Of a DNA stretch of 64,000 bases, positions 1-10,647 are shown piece by piece. The first letter of the stretch is position 1. Each line of letters opens with the position of its first letter. Below the pieces are notes generated by a model, which was not told the origin of the DNA, ran no database searches, and saw only the letters and a program-made list of their open reading frames with translations. The DNA lies in assembly GCF_002575655.3 (NCBI RefSeq), contig NC_053035.3, forward strand, positions 500,308,601 through 500,372,600, given 5' to 3'. The translations under genes and the position numbers were made by a program. The stretch comes from Aegilops tauschii subsp. strangulata. Taxonomy: Eukaryota; Streptophyta; Magnoliopsida; Poales; Poaceae.

Positions 1-144
1 GTAAGACTTCGTATTCCCACATGTAGGGCATGGACAACACATAAAACCATTCTGCTTGTTTGCCTCAGCCACTTCAAGAAAATCATGCACGCCCTTAATG
101 TACTCGGAGGTGTGTCTGTCACTGTACATCCATTGCCGGTTCAT
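1..144 (-). CDS. CACTA transposase-associated domain protein, N-terminal 48 residues (partial)
   Basis: The frame opens at an ATG (142-144) that is the first one after an in-frame stop at 175-177. It stays open to base 1, so the gene continues beyond the window. The 48 residues begin MNRQWMYSDR and contain EYIKGVHDFL, then CCPCPTCGN. This is the pattern of the transposase-associated domain (Pfam Transpos_assoc) at the N-terminus of TNP2-type CACTA transposases, where the Cys cluster is thought to bind metal. The start fits the family, whose proteins usually open with a MDRxWMY-type motif. No catalytic residues are visible because the rest lies outside the window. The family assignment is from memory of the motif, not from a search. 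Confidence 0.8.
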   Translation of the reverse strand, partial: MNRQWMYSDRHTSEYIKGVHDFLEVAEANKQNGFMCCPCPTCGNTKSY

Positions 145-344
145 CCGCGTGCATTCCGCTAAACCGTACAAATCTCAAGGAAAATGGAGCTTTGAGGTCG
201 AGCTTCGAGAGGAGAAAGCTTAACTACTGTGGCTCGGGCATTTCATCGAACACCTCATGTGCATAGGAGGTGAGCTAGAGCACCACAAAGCCCTCCCCTC
301 GCTGGCCACAGAAAAACAGAGCACTCCACTGCTCTGCTCGCGGG

Positions 345-560
345 CGAGGGGTATATATAGGCACCTCATTGGTCCCGGTTCGTGGCACGAACCGGGACTA
401 AAGGCTATGGTCCCGGTTCAAGCCACCAACCGGGACCAATGGTGGTGGGCCAGGAGCAAGAGGCCTTTGGTCCCGGTTGGTGCCACCAACCGGGACTAAA
501 GGGGGGGCATTGGTCCCGGTTGGTGGCACCAACCGGGACCAAAGGTCCTGTGCTGCCCGC
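345..560. repeat. CACTA subterminal repeat block (inner)
   Basis: At least four copies of a 12-16 bp arm of the type ggtcccggttsgtg are arranged head-to-head, giving perfect or near-perfect hairpins such as 372-405 and 511-545. The same arms recur at 1395-1660 next to the terminus. In CACTA elements such arrays are transposase-binding sites. Confidence 0.7.
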
Positions 561-779
561 GTCGCGGCCAAAACTATAGTCCCACCTCGCTAGTTGAGAG
601 GGGCTCGGAGTGGTTTATAAGCCCCGCTGCGGCTGCCCTCTCGAGCTCCTCTCAAACGCAGGCTTACGGGCCTAATCTCACACTATGCTGTCTGTGGGCC
701 TATTGGGTCTTCTGCGGGCCTGAATCCTGGCCCAGGTTGGGTTTCTAGTCGTATTCAGGCCGTGGTGGCCCAATAGGTG

Positions 780-1170
780 GCATTTTTTTCCAGTTTTTTT
801 GTTTTGTTTACTCATTTGCTTTATGATAATGCTTTTATTTTTTCCCTGTTTCTTGTTTTCTTTTTTGCTTTATTTATTTTGTTTTTTTTATTTTTTATTC
901 CATTTTGTTTCTAGTTACTTATGTATTTTACTTTATTTATTTTATTTTTATTTATTTTACTGCTGCTATTTTTATTTATTTTATTAAGGTTTATTTATTT
1001 TATTTACTATAGTTTATTTTATTTTATTTTATTAAAGTTTATTTATTTTTATTTATTTTATTAAGGTTTATTTATTTTATTTACTATAGTTTATTTTATT
1101 TTATTTTATTAAGGTTTATTTATTTTATTTATTTTATTAAGGTTTATTTATTTTATTTACTATAAAAAAT
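780..1170. repeat. AT-rich tandem repeat, about 48-bp unit (ttatttatttta type)
   Basis: The block consists almost only of T, A and a few G/C. From about 985 a unit of about 48 bp beginning aaggtttatttattttattt and containing actatagttt recurs three to four times with small length changes. It lies between the two subterminal repeat blocks of the CACTA element and has no coding potential. Confidence 0.7.
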
Positions 1171-1394
1171 GAACATAGATGCACCTATAGAGAAAATTCG
1201 ACCTAAATTCATAATAAATTTCTATGAATTTCAAAGAAATTTACTCTGAATTTAGGTCAAATTCCCTATATAGGGGCATCTATTTTCACTTTGAGACGAG
1301 CTCAACAAGGCAGAGAGGGACGGGCTTATAAACAGGTGTGAGCGCCCTTCGGTTGGCGAGGTGGGACTAAACTGTGACCGCAACTAGGACTAAC

Positions 1395-1688
1395 CCATTA
1401 GTCCCGGTTTGTGGCATGAACCGGGACTAAAGGGTGAGCCTCTGGTCCCGGTTCAAGCCACCAACCGGGACCAATGGTGGTGCGCCAGGAGCGAGGACCA
1501 TTGGTCCCGGTTCGTCCCACCAACTGGGACCAAAGGGGCCAGACGAACCGGGACCAATGCCCCCACGAGGCCCGGCAGGCCCCTGGCCTCACGAACCGGG
1601 ACAAATGCTCACATTAGTCCCGGTTCGTGACTGAACCGGGACTAATGTAAATGTTGCCCTGTGACCAAAGCCCTGTTTTCTACTAGTG
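1395..1688. repeat. CACTA terminal inverted repeat and outer subterminal repeats
   Basis: Five or six inverted pairs of ccgggac/gtcccgg arms are packed between 1402 and 1650. The terminal CACTAGTAGAAAA follows (minus strand, 1676-1688). The block explains the overlapping Gly/Pro-rich open frames here, which are not genes. Confidence 0.75.
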
Positions 1689-1691
1689 GGT

Positions 1692-2461
1692 GTAGAGAAC
1701 TGTAGGATCTCTACTTGGGACTGATTGCTGTCCTAATTCTGTTTGGCAGTATTATGCTTGGGTTTATAGTTTCTTGCTTGGCCTTGAACAAATTTATACC
1801 GTTGGCTTGGCAGCTATATGCTGGGCTATCTGGTTGGCTCGGAACCGGGCCACCTTTGAGTACAAATGGATTAACTCTCTGTTTGAGATTGTGTTCATAG
1901 CTTGTGCTTTTTTGATATACTGGCCGGGCCTCCAGAAACCTGAGATGGAAGGGATGATGAAGAGGGGCGCGGAGATGCTGAAAAAAAACACAACTCAGAT
2001 GATGCTGCTATGCGGTCCTCCGGCTCCAACCATGGACGGCCGCAATGGAAGTTAAGCTGCATCTCGCTCGTCATGTTTCTTGTGATGCCAGGGGAGATGC
2101 GCTGGAAGTCCCTGCTAGATGTCAACAGAAGTTTTGGCTTGTCATCTTCTGCCAGAAAATGTGCTGGGGGTTATGGCGGGGGTCTTTTCTTTTGGTAATT
2201 GTTGGTACTTTGTCCTGAGCCTGATGATGTCGTTTGTAATATGTGTGGTACTTGTTTAGGTTCTCGTAGTGCGGCTTTGGGTAACATCAAGTTTTCGCCC
2301 CATGATATGTCGTTCCTGATGGCAGGCGCAGTTGGTGGGTTTCCTCATCTTGCTCCAAACTCGCTTTTCTTCTTTCCCTAGTCCTGATAGTTTCACTTCC
2401 TGAGACAATGTATTTCCATTATGAAAGTAATGGAAAGGGGAAAAGCCCGGTTCGAAAAAAA
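1692..2461 (+). mobile_element. LINE retrotransposon 3' fragment interrupted by the CACTA element
   Basis: From 1738 to 2055 the plus strand reads as the C-terminal tail of a plant LINE ORF2: SVWQYYAW, then GLAAICWAIWLARNRATFE, then FIACAFLIYWPGLQ. This is the stretch after the zinc-binding reverse transcriptase region (zf-RVT). The stop is at 2053-2055, and about 400 bp of 3' UTR end in an A-run at 2455-2461. The N-terminal part is missing because the CACTA element separates it. Confidence 0.75.
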
Positions 2462-2856
2462 GATTGAGAAGCCTGGTGGAGCTCTGTGTTCATCGCTGGC
2501 AGGGTGCTTGCGGCTTGTCTCCCTATGTCTTCAGTTTTATCATATGTTATTCCTAGTTTGGTCTTTTGATGCGCTCCGGAGTCTGTAATAAGTAGACTTG
2601 GTTGGCTTTCGGTACCTTGGTGTTCAGCTTCTGCAAGCCCCTTGTGGCTGTTAGTTGTTGTTTCTTCCTTTTTCCTAGTTGTGGGTTCATGACAGCGACA
2701 TTTCTCGCCTTCGGTTGAGATGCGCTGGGTCAGTTGTTGCTCCCTAGTTTTTAGTTCGCCCTCGTAGCTTGTAGTAGTGTCCTGTGAATGCTTGGTTTCT
2801 ATTCATGGAAATCGGAAGGGGGAGACCCCTTCTTTTATCAAAAAAAAAAAATCTTT
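2462..2856 (+). mobile_element. Second LINE 3'-UTR fragment with poly(A) tail
   Basis: The segment ends ggggagaccccttcttttatc followed by 12 A residues (2840-2852). This is a 3' terminus common to grass LINEs. No coding sequence remains, so it is a 5'-truncated copy lying head-to-tail behind the first LINE fragment. Confidence 0.55.
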
Positions 2857-3376
2857 GTTTGCAAGAAATGTAGAGTGGGCTTGTAAGTATGGGCATGGCA
2901 GCGTAGTACAAACCTGTACCTGTGTATTGAGGTGATGCATTACTGTAAGTGAATTATGATGTTACGATATTGTTTGAACCAGCTTGGTTCAATTTCTTTT
3001 TGTTGTGTGAGGAATCTAGTGTTGAGCTGTTTGGTTTAACCATGTTGCCGGGATTGACTGTCGCGTGGTTGTGGAGGCTGGAGCAAGAGGAGGCCGTTGC
3101 ATTGCAGTCGTCTTCCGGCCATGGAATGGATGAGTACTCGCAACTAGGGATGAAAATGGAGTGGAAAGTTTCCGCTTTTCCAGAGGCAAAAAGAAAACGG
3201 AGAGGAAATATGAAAACAGAAACGAAAATTTGCAAAACCGAAATGAAAATGGAAATTTTTATGCGGAAACGGAAACAGAAACGGAATGGTGTTTTCTGGT
3301 GGAACAGGTGTGGAAACGGAACTTTCCGTTTCCGTGAATATGGAATATCACAAACATAATCAATCGAGCATAGCAC
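2857..3376. other. Intergenic; purine-rich low-complexity tract at 3140-3350
   Basis: No gene is supported. The tract at 3140-3350 is built from short variants of gaaaacggaaac and aaaatggaaa on the plus strand, with ttccgtttccg near its right edge. The two open frames that cross it on opposite strands are consequences of this composition. Confidence 0.5.
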
Positions 3377-3651
3377 TAAGATCAACTCTAGACGTTCGGC
3401 CCCCCAGGGGCTTGCAAAAGCGTCGCCTGGGGGCGCGCCGGCGAAATTATCAGTGTGGGGGTGGTCGGTTTCCCAACCGCCGACCTCAGGTCGCCACCCA
3501 AACACCGTTATTTGAAATATTTGAAATAAAAAACTCGGCCAAACATGACGCATTTTGGACACATTTCTGGCAAACTAGGCGATTTCATTAATGTGTGTAC
3601 ATAAAAGCTTAAAAACATAAAAAAGAAACTAGATGCCGCCGTCCGCTGCCC

Positions 3652-4634
3652 CTACAGGCCGAAGAAGGCGCCGAAGGCACCGTAGCCGCCGTCGTCGTCC
3701 TCCATCTTCACGCTGCCGTCCCTGCTGCACCCCTGGCCTGCGTCGCCTTGGCGGACGAGCTTGGTTGGCGGCGGCTCTGGTGCGTCGTGGTCTCTATCGT
3801 CGAGGACGACGACGCCGCCGCCCTCATCGCGGCCACGGCACCTGGCGGCGATCTCCTCGAGGGCGCGGCGCTGGCGCTCCATCTCCATCTGGACGTAGTC
3901 ATCGCGCGCCCACTTGAGGGTGGCCTCGTCGTCGGTGGCCATGTCGTGGTGCTCTTTCTTCACGGCGACGAGGCCAGGCTCCGGCTTGGGCTTGACGAGG
4001 CGGACGGAGGAGGAGCCACGGTCGCCCTCGTTAACGACAAGGGCGCTGCCGCGGGTGCGAGGAGAGGGAGGAGGAGGAGAAGAGGGAGGACGAACCCGGC
4101 ATTCGCCTCGGCAGCTAGGTGCTGCCGCTCCGGCAAGGGACAGGCGCAGGGGTCGCTGGGTACTGGAGCGGCGGCTCCTTGCCGTCCTCGAGGTGCGCGA
4201 GGACGAAGTGGAGCGTCCGCCCAGGGACGCCCCACCACAGGCGGCGGCCGTCAGCGTTGTGGCGCCCCTCACCGACGCGTTGTTGCTGGAGGCGAGTTGT
4301 TCCTCCTGGCGGCGTCGGAAGTACGCCGCCCAGCTTTGGTGGTTGTTGGCGGCGTATTCCGGGCGGCCGCGTACCTCCGCCGGCAAGGAGCCCCTGACAC
4401 GCTCGATCTCCTCGTGGAAGTGGCCGGGGTGCTCGGGGTCTGGCCGCGGGGGGGGGGGGGGGGGGGGGGGTGGCTGGGACGCCGCCTTTGCTGGGCCTCC
4501 ACCTCCCCGACGCACGCATGTCCGGCGGCGTCGGGGTAGTTGGCCTCGTGGAGGAGGTGCGCCACCCACTCATGCAGAGTGCGGCGGCCGAAGCCGTTGG
4601 CCGCCATAGAGTCGCCGGGGAACCTTTCGGCCAT
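3652..4634 (-). pseudogene. Repeat-associated GC-rich gene of unknown function, frame broken
   Basis: A plausible start is the ATG at 4632-4634 (MAERFPGDS), about 120 bp downstream of a TATA box. The conserved-looking parts are spread over several frames: RRTLHEWVAHLLHEANYPD near 4530-4600; ERVRGSLPAEVRGRPEYA and WAAYFRRRQEEQLAS near 4290-4410; WWGVPGRTLHFVLAHLEDG near 4180-4240; and the acidic tail with LKWARDDYVQMEMERQRRAL near 3850-3920, ending at 3652. Moving between them needs at least two or three frame changes. One coincides with a run of 23 G residues at 4448-4470. I know the motif set as a common repeat-associated hypothetical protein in grasses. I do not know its function, and no enzyme or DNA-binding domain is evident. 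Confidence 0.55.
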
Positions 4635-4755
4635 CGGAGAGGTTGGTGGTGGGCTGGTGGCATGCGGAGAGAGAGAGAGACGAGAAGGGCGCCGGCGGGG
4701 AGATAGAGAGAGAGGGGGGCGACGGAGTGTTCGTCCACCGAGCAAGGAGATTGGC

Positions 4756-4764
4756 TTTTTATAG
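4756..4764 (-). promoter_or_regulatory. TATA box of the Harbinger-like element gene
   Basis: The minus strand reads ggcTATAAAAagcc here, about 120 bp upstream of the likely ATG at 4634, with a CT-rich leader between. This is a textbook plant core promoter position for a short 5' UTR. Confidence 0.6.
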
Positions 4765-5143
4765 CCGCCGGGGGTGGCAGGCGTGTGTGTACGCGTGGCA
4801 GGAGGGGACGCCGAGCCGCCGGGGCAATACTGCACCGCCCGGTGGGAATCAGCGGAAGGCCGACCGGTGGCAGTCATGGCATTGATTCCCCACGGGAAAT
4901 GAGGCGACAATGAGGACGACGATGCACCGTGTCCCTGACTCAGCGGTCCCACTGGGCTTTCACGCCAAATCGCTCGCTCCGGTGCCCCCAGCACGCCGGG
5001 TTCGGCCTGGTTCCGCCAGCGCCAATTTCAGGCCGAACCGGTGAAAATTGAGCTTCTGGAGACGCGTCTGGGCCCTTTTTTGAGCACCGGTGCTAAGAAA
5101 TGGCCTAAGGGGCCTGATGGAGGCGCGGTTGGAGTTGCTCTAA

Positions 5144-5711
5144 TGCTGTTGGCGCGTACAACAAGATCATGCAGCAAGTCCTTACAAAGCAATCCAGCCA
5201 AGATTGTCCAAACAGAGTGAGCGCAACAGCATCAATATAGAGAGGGAGGTTCGTCATCTATACATATCAAACATTCCATTCTGCCGAATATCGCTTAGAA
5301 ATACTCCCTCTGTCCCAAAATATAAGAACGTTTTTAACACTACACTAATGTTAAAAACGTTTTTATATTTTGGGATGGAGGAAGTAGTATTGAAGACAGA
5401 GGAAAGAAAAACATTCCCCACTGATTAAGGATGCGACCTTAGAAAAATACAAAGAGACTTCAAACACTTGAACCGTCATGGCCTGCATGCTTCGCAAAAT
5501 CGTGCAGGAAAGACTTCTCTGACAGTGCTGACTATATGATACGTGTGGGAAATAATGTTCAGCGAGGTGGCTAACATTACATTACATACTGCCAAATTAG
5601 ATTCCAACTCTGCATGTCCATCACTAATTGATCGAGGGTGGACTAGATTGGTCACACAATCTGACAAATCCAAACTGTTTTTCGACACAATAATAAAATA
5701 AACTAATGTGA
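5144..5711. other. 3' flank of NLR1 with one MITE
   Basis: Apart from the MITE at 5304-5384, no gene is visible. The part nearest NLR1 (about 5590-5711) resembles the 3' flank of NLR2 (34690-34766), sharing for example a ctgaca-attcaaactgttt-type core and the sequence just before each stop codon. It is therefore probably 3' UTR retained from the duplication. Confidence 0.5.
5304..5384. mobile_element. Stowaway-type MITE (81 bp)
   Basis: The terminal inverted repeat ctccctctgtcccaaaatat at the left pairs with atattttgggatggaggaag at the right. TA dinucleotides flank it at 5302-5303 and 5385-5386. It folds into a hairpin almost over its whole length. This matches Tc1/mariner-derived Stowaway elements. 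Confidence 0.85.
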
Positions 5712-8700
5712 CTATTTAACAGAAGGGCGGTTTGGGTGCCCTGATAAGGCATGCTTGAGCGTGGATACTATGATGGACTCACCGGAGTTGAACCGAAGCA
5801 GTTTGATCTTCTGGAGGCGTAACAAGTGCTCCATGCCGACTGGTACTCTGCCGCACCACTTCTCGATACCGAGAACGAGGGTTTGTATGTTGGGCATGGC
5901 CCCCGCCTCGAACCCCAGGTATGACATAACGTCTTCCCTAGATTCGAATAAAAAATACTCCAGAACCGGAAATAGTCCTGTGCGCAGTATAGCTCTTTCT
6001 TTTGGGATATGCGATGGCCTAAAATCGAGTTTCATGAGGGAGGGAAGCCTTCCAAGAAGACGAACCTCCTCAGTTGATGCCTCCTCCACATGTAACTCAA
6101 GGATGCGAAGGCAATGGAGACCACTCATCCATATGGGAACTCTCCGAAAATACCATACAAACCCGTGAAATTCCTCAATATGTTCGAAATGATTGGATAA
6201 TGAGTCCATCTGGTTATTGACTTCAGTACATGGCCCATATAATGTAAAATATTTCAGGTTACATAGCTTTCCAATGGAGCAGGCCAAAGCATCAAGTTCC
6301 AGCTTGTTCATAGACTCCACTTGGAACTCCATTTTCCTTAGATTGGTCAACTTGCCAAGACCGATAAAACCCTTCATCACATTCACTCCTATCTTATCGG
6401 TGAAAGTGTACCTTGATAATATCAGAGTTTGCAATGATGTCATATCCCCAATCCATTCAGGCAGCACTTCTTCCATGCAAATTTGAAGATAGGCCAAGCG
6501 GGGCAAAAGGACTATATCTGAGGGGATGCTCTTGATATCTGCATCAATTATGGCTAGTGTCTCCAAGTAAACAAGCCCTTGAAGTTTAGTAGGGAGCTGT
6601 ACAAAATCGTGTCCCCGAACATACAAATACCGCAGCTGAAACAATTGGCTAATAGCGGTGAGGTCAAGTGTATCCCCCTCACCCTTAGAAAGACCTTCAT
6701 CAATTCTGAACACCCGGAGATACTTGAACGAGAAAAGAGGAGGCATGAAGTTCCCCAATAGTGTAAATGATCGAACTTGTGATAGGGTAACATCAATAGT
6801 TGGGCCATTTGTTGCTCCACCACCAACAGTGGACCTCAGAGATAATCGGCGAGCCTTATATTTACATCCATGTAGCCTTGCCATGTCTTGATAATTGTAT
6901 GCCACACTTACAAAGTTATCTCCAGCACACTTACTTAGGATCAAATCGAGCATCATGTCATGAACTTTGCAACACGCCTCCTTACACTCTGTTTCATCAA
7001 GCTGAATCATGTTTCTATTGATAAGTTCATTCAAATAACTCCTGCCAATATCCTCCAGATCTTCCACATGCAAACTACTGATGAAACCTTCAGCTATCCA
7101 TTGTCGAACCAGATCATCCGTCAAGATTTCGAAGTCCTCGGGATACATACCAAGGTACAAAAAACATGCCCGCAGATGAGCAGGAAGATGCATGTAGCTA
7201 AGGTTTAATATATTCTTCATCTCTTCCAAGTTAGGATTTGTCGCAGATTGGGCACCTAAAGAATCCCTAATACTTTCCCAGCCCTTTGTTGATCTTTCTT
7301 CACCGGCTAATAGGCTAGCTATTGTGATAACTGCAAGTGGCAATCCATGACACTTCTTCAAAATCTCAACCATGACGCCTTCAAGTTCGGATGGACAATC
7401 ATGCACAGACCCAAATACTCTATTCAATAACAGCCTTCTTGAGTTTTCTTCACTAAGAGGTTCCAATTTGTAGATGCTCTCACGGCCATTATGACAGGCT
7501 GCTCTAGCCACGCCTTCCACGCGTGTTGTAACTATTATTCTACTTCCATTACAATCTTCCGGAAAAGCACACAATATAGTTTTCCATGTTGATTCATCCC
7601 ACACATCGTCAACAACAATAAGGTACCTTTTCAAATGTATGGAGAGGTTAGTTACATTATAATATGATATGATTATATTATAAAAGAAATCGTCAAATTT
7701 TTACAAAATAGGTTATAAGAAAGACCCTTTCGACAAAGGTGTGTAGGGTATTTTCTAAGAAACTATGAATTGTCATAATGAATGGAATAAATCCCATAGC
7801 ATGTGATCATTTAGCAAAAAAGAACCACATGGGAATTCTAGAGCATTTCTTTTAAAAGCACGCTCTTTGATAAAGACTTAGAGGAGTATTAAAGTGCTTC
7901 AATATACTCTAGGAATTTTTGAACTACATGTGAAATATACCAGAACTTCAACTAAGCTGTATGTCGTATGTTTGTATTTGTGTTGCATTATTTGTTTACA
8001 AATATTCATATTTATAAAAACACAATAAACTAAAAAAACCGCAAATCTCAAATGATTAGTAGCTATATGTCAATTTGCCAGCGTACATCAATCTATTGAT
8101 TAACTATGCTTTTCCCATAAAATATATGAAGGGGTATGTTTAACCTTAAATATATTTTTTACTTCAAAACAGCTTAGCACATACGGGTCACACAGATATT
8201 CATAAGACTTTCTTTGAAAAATCTCTTCTCACTAAAGGCACATGGGGGTCACATGTCTCTAATACCTAGAAATTATGACACTGGATGGGAAATAACCATT
8301 AGTGCCCTTAACTTTTATAGAGATGCATTTTCTTCTACATAATTTCTTTTAATTGTTCTATTTCTATCATAAGCACACAAAGAACCAAACAACTAAATAT
8401 GCAGCTTGCAAGGACAAACATCAGTTCAAAACATATGTTAACCAATTACTCAGCTCAAACTAAACAAGAAAATCACAGGCAAGTGACGACTATTGACAGT
8501 AAGTAATACCTCTTATCTTTCAAATGTTGCCTTAGCTCGTCAATGATGTCATTAACCTTGCGAGCGCGAGACGAAACAGGGTCATCCATCCCTAGTTTCA
8601 ATTGGAAATTGTTAAGTAGCTCAGCTATATCAGGCCTCTGTGAAACTGAAAAGAATGCCTTTCTGTCGAATTGAGAGCCAGTCTTGTCGTACACTTGTTT

Positions 8701-9312
8701 GGCAAGTGTAGTTTTACCAAGACCGCCGAATCCCACAATTGACACCACCTTGAGTTTCTTTTGAGTATCCATCAACAAAGTAGCAACTTTCTCCCTTGGA
8801 CCATCAATGCCCACGAGAGTAGCTGCCTCCTGGTAGACCGCTCGCAGCCGAGGGTCAACAGCCACAGAACCAGAGGCGGGCTTCCACTCATCAATCTTAT
8901 ACCTCTCGCGCCGAGAATTTGCCTCCAAGGCAAGATCCTTGAGCTCTTCCATCCGATCGACTGTCCGAAGACGTTGTCGAAACTTCTTGATGAATTGAGC
9001 AGTCTTCTCTATAAGGCCTTCCTTGGCATCACCAGTGCGAAAATTGTGCATGAAGTCATCAATGCAATTCTCCATGTCATAGGACATATCCCTGACATGG
9101 TCCACCCAGTCCTTGATGGTTGGATCGAGCTCGTCATCCATGAGCTCGAGTTTCTGGAGGGCAGCGTTCATGGCGCTGAGTTCCCTCTCGAGGAACGAGG
9201 CCTGCTTCCTGACCCCTTTGAACTTGTCGTACTCGACGCCCATGAGTGCGTTGAGCTTGCCGATGAGGGGGTTCATCACCGCACTAGCCACGGTCACAAT
9301 TCCGCCTGCCAT
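5712..9312 (-). CDS. NLR1: CC-NB-ARC-LRR disease resistance protein (two exons)
   Basis: Intracellular immune receptor of the CC-NB-LRR class. Exons: 8510-9312 and 5712-7626; intron 7627-8509 (883 nt) with GT/AG ends, splitting an Arg codon. The protein has 905 residues, a normal length. The N-terminal Rx-type coiled coil (1-130) carries an EDVID-like stretch, YDMENCIDDF, at 78-87. The P-loop GFGGLGKTT is at 194-202, kinase-2 YLIVVDDVW at 269-277, SRIIVTTR just after, GLPLA at 362-366, and an RNBS-D-like ACFLYLGMYPEDFE around 411-424. The MHD motif is VHD at 479-481, common in monocots. LRRs fill about 530-890. No stop or frameshift interrupts it, so it looks functional. The overall style resembles the RGA5/Pik group, but no integrated domain follows the LRRs. 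NLR2 is a close paralog. Confidence 0.93.
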
Positions 9313-9411
9313 TTCCTAGCTAGCGTGCTCTGTTGGTTCACTGGCTAGATGTTGGTGTGAAGAGTAGAAGGAATGCAGAGTTGGTGCAAAGGGCAGAAGG
9401 AAGGTAGCATG

Positions 9412-9417
9412 TTTATA
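9412..9417 (-). promoter_or_regulatory. TATA box of NLR1
   Basis: The minus strand reads gatcTATAAAcatg, about 100 bp upstream of the NLR1 ATG (9312). No acceptor-like sequence directly abuts the ATG, so NLR1 appears to have a short intronless 5' UTR, unlike NLR2. Confidence 0.5.
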
Positions 9418-9501
9418 GATCCTCGCCAAGACATTAAGCTGTTGGAACGTTACGATTCATTGGGTTGAGTTCAATTTTGTAGGTTAATCTACAGAATTGT
9501 A

Positions 9502-9582
9502 CTTCCTCTTGAAACTAATATAAGAGTGTTTAGATCATTAAAGTAGTGATCCAAATGCTCTTATATTAGTTTACGGAGGGAG
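9502..9582. mobile_element. Stowaway-type MITE in the NLR1 promoter
   Basis: The inverted ends cttcctcttgaaactaatat and atattagtttacggagggag are flanked by TA at 9500-9501 and 9583-9584. The element lies about 85 bp upstream of the NLR1 TATA box and 190 bp from the start codon. Confidence 0.8.
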
Positions 9583-9584
9583 TA

Positions 9585-9879
9585 GAATATATAGAGATGT
9601 AACCAAGCAACAGTACGAACAAGACAGCGCAACGTACACTAGCTACCAGACACCCCGTCAACCAAAAATCACCTAGGATGGATCGTTAGGGCATCTGTAA
9701 TTGCGCAGCTAATTAACTAATTAATGTTGGCATAGGATGTATACTTGCAGGACAAGAGGCAGCGATGCGCGCGAGGGGTAACCAGCCAGGGGTTAATTAA
9801 ACATGATCTTGGCCGGCCTGCGTGTGATTTTTAATCAGCTGGCAAACCTATGCTGACAAGATCGAGGCAACATTCCATG
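9585..9879. other. Upstream region of NLR1, no gene
   Basis: I see no gene, repeat or clear regulatory site in this short interval. Its right edge passes into the duplicated block that starts near 9880. Confidence 0.4.
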
Positions 9880-10642
9880 TGCATTGATCAATGTCAGGCT
9901 TCACATGTGCATTCCATTCCTGGAGATATCAAACTGATTCGGAGTAGTACTAAACATAGATCTCAAATAAATCATACAATACCAATTACTACTCAACATG
10001 AACTGGGCTAATTAGTGAGCTATACCAAACCATGCATACCCCGGTCACCACAAAAAAGTGCAAGAAAATGAGCTTCACAGCATGAAATCTCTGCTGCGAT
10101 TTCATAACCAACAGGTCAACAAGGATCAGAGACACAATACTTAATACTATGAACAAAGTCCCAGGTTATGAAACCAATTCCATCCATTCCAGATCTGAAA
10201 TTAGTATTCAGCATACACAATTGCTGCGGTGATTTCATAACCAACACCTACGCATTACGGTGGCTCCACTCTAAATCATATGTTTGGGAAGCCAGAAAAG
10301 CAAGCCAATGGAAAATCCAGTAATACAATGAGAGATCATATCCACATGCCGTAAAAAGCATCATCAGGAAGACACAAAAGGACAGGGCAATTTTTAGGAA
10401 AAACATCCACTACTAGTATTAGCAGCCGGCTTGGCAGCAGCAGCAGCTTCTTGGTCGTGTGCATCGATTGATCAGAGGCCGGTGGCTCTAACATCCTTTA
10501 AAAGAACACCACCACCGTAGACCCCCAAGTATGGACCGCCCGAAAAGCAGCCAGGGTAGGTTGCGTCGAGCGCTGTCGGACCAAGTTCAGCCAGAGTCCG
10601 TGGTTCATCGGATTCTTCCCTCTGATGGCAGCTTCTCTATCA
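9880..10642 (-). repeat. Duplicated non-transposon block, copy A (part 1)
   Basis: This sequence is alignable with 26690-27240 and 34040-34140 (examples: cttcacatgtg-attccattc; catagatct-caa; ttcataaccaacacctac; gcagccagggtaggttgcgtcgag). On the minus strand one open frame ends YGGGVLLKDVRATGL before a stop at 10472-10474. The same frame then ends again in AAAAAKPAANTSSGCFS before a stop at 10394-10396. The copy-B counterpart of the Ala-rich tail reads AAKLAANAKCGCFS. This suggests the 3' end of a host gene, family not recognised. The block continues at 22682 beyond an inserted LTR element. Confidence 0.6.
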
Positions 10643-10647
10643 AGAAG

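Larger units (their letters stand above)
1..1688 (-). mobile_element. CACTA (En/Spm-type) DNA transposon, 5' end, truncated by window start
   Basis: The right edge reads, on the minus strand, CACTAGTAGAAAACAGGGC ending at 1688, which is the terminal inverted repeat of a CACTA element. Next to it and again at 345-560 lie many direct and inverted copies of the ccgggac/gtcccgg subterminal motif typical of grass CACTA elements. The minus-strand transposase-type reading frame starts at 144 and runs out of the window, so 1688 is the 5' end and about 1.5 kb of non-coding 5' sequence precedes the gene. The element appears to have inserted into a LINE, whose 3' part resumes at about 1692. The other end and the 3-bp target duplication partner lie outside the window. 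Confidence 0.85.
3380..5140 (-). mobile_element. Harbinger/PIF-like DNA element with TAA target duplication
   Basis: The ends are imperfect inverted repeats. The left end starts gatcaactctagacg at 3380. The right end, read on the minus strand from 5140, starts gagcaactccaaccg, giving 12 matches over the first 15 or so bases. The flanks are TAA at 3377-3379 and TAA at 5141-5143, in the same direction. A 3-bp TWA duplication is the hallmark of PIF/Harbinger and Tourist elements. Inside is one minus-strand gene with its own TATA box and GC-rich coding DNA. No DDE transposase was recognised, so the element may be non-autonomous or may carry captured sequence. Confidence 0.65.

Noticed and set aside
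2949..3562. Two opposed open frames of 136 and 202 codons
   Set aside because: They run through the purine-rich low-complexity tract and have no domain. Composition explains their length.
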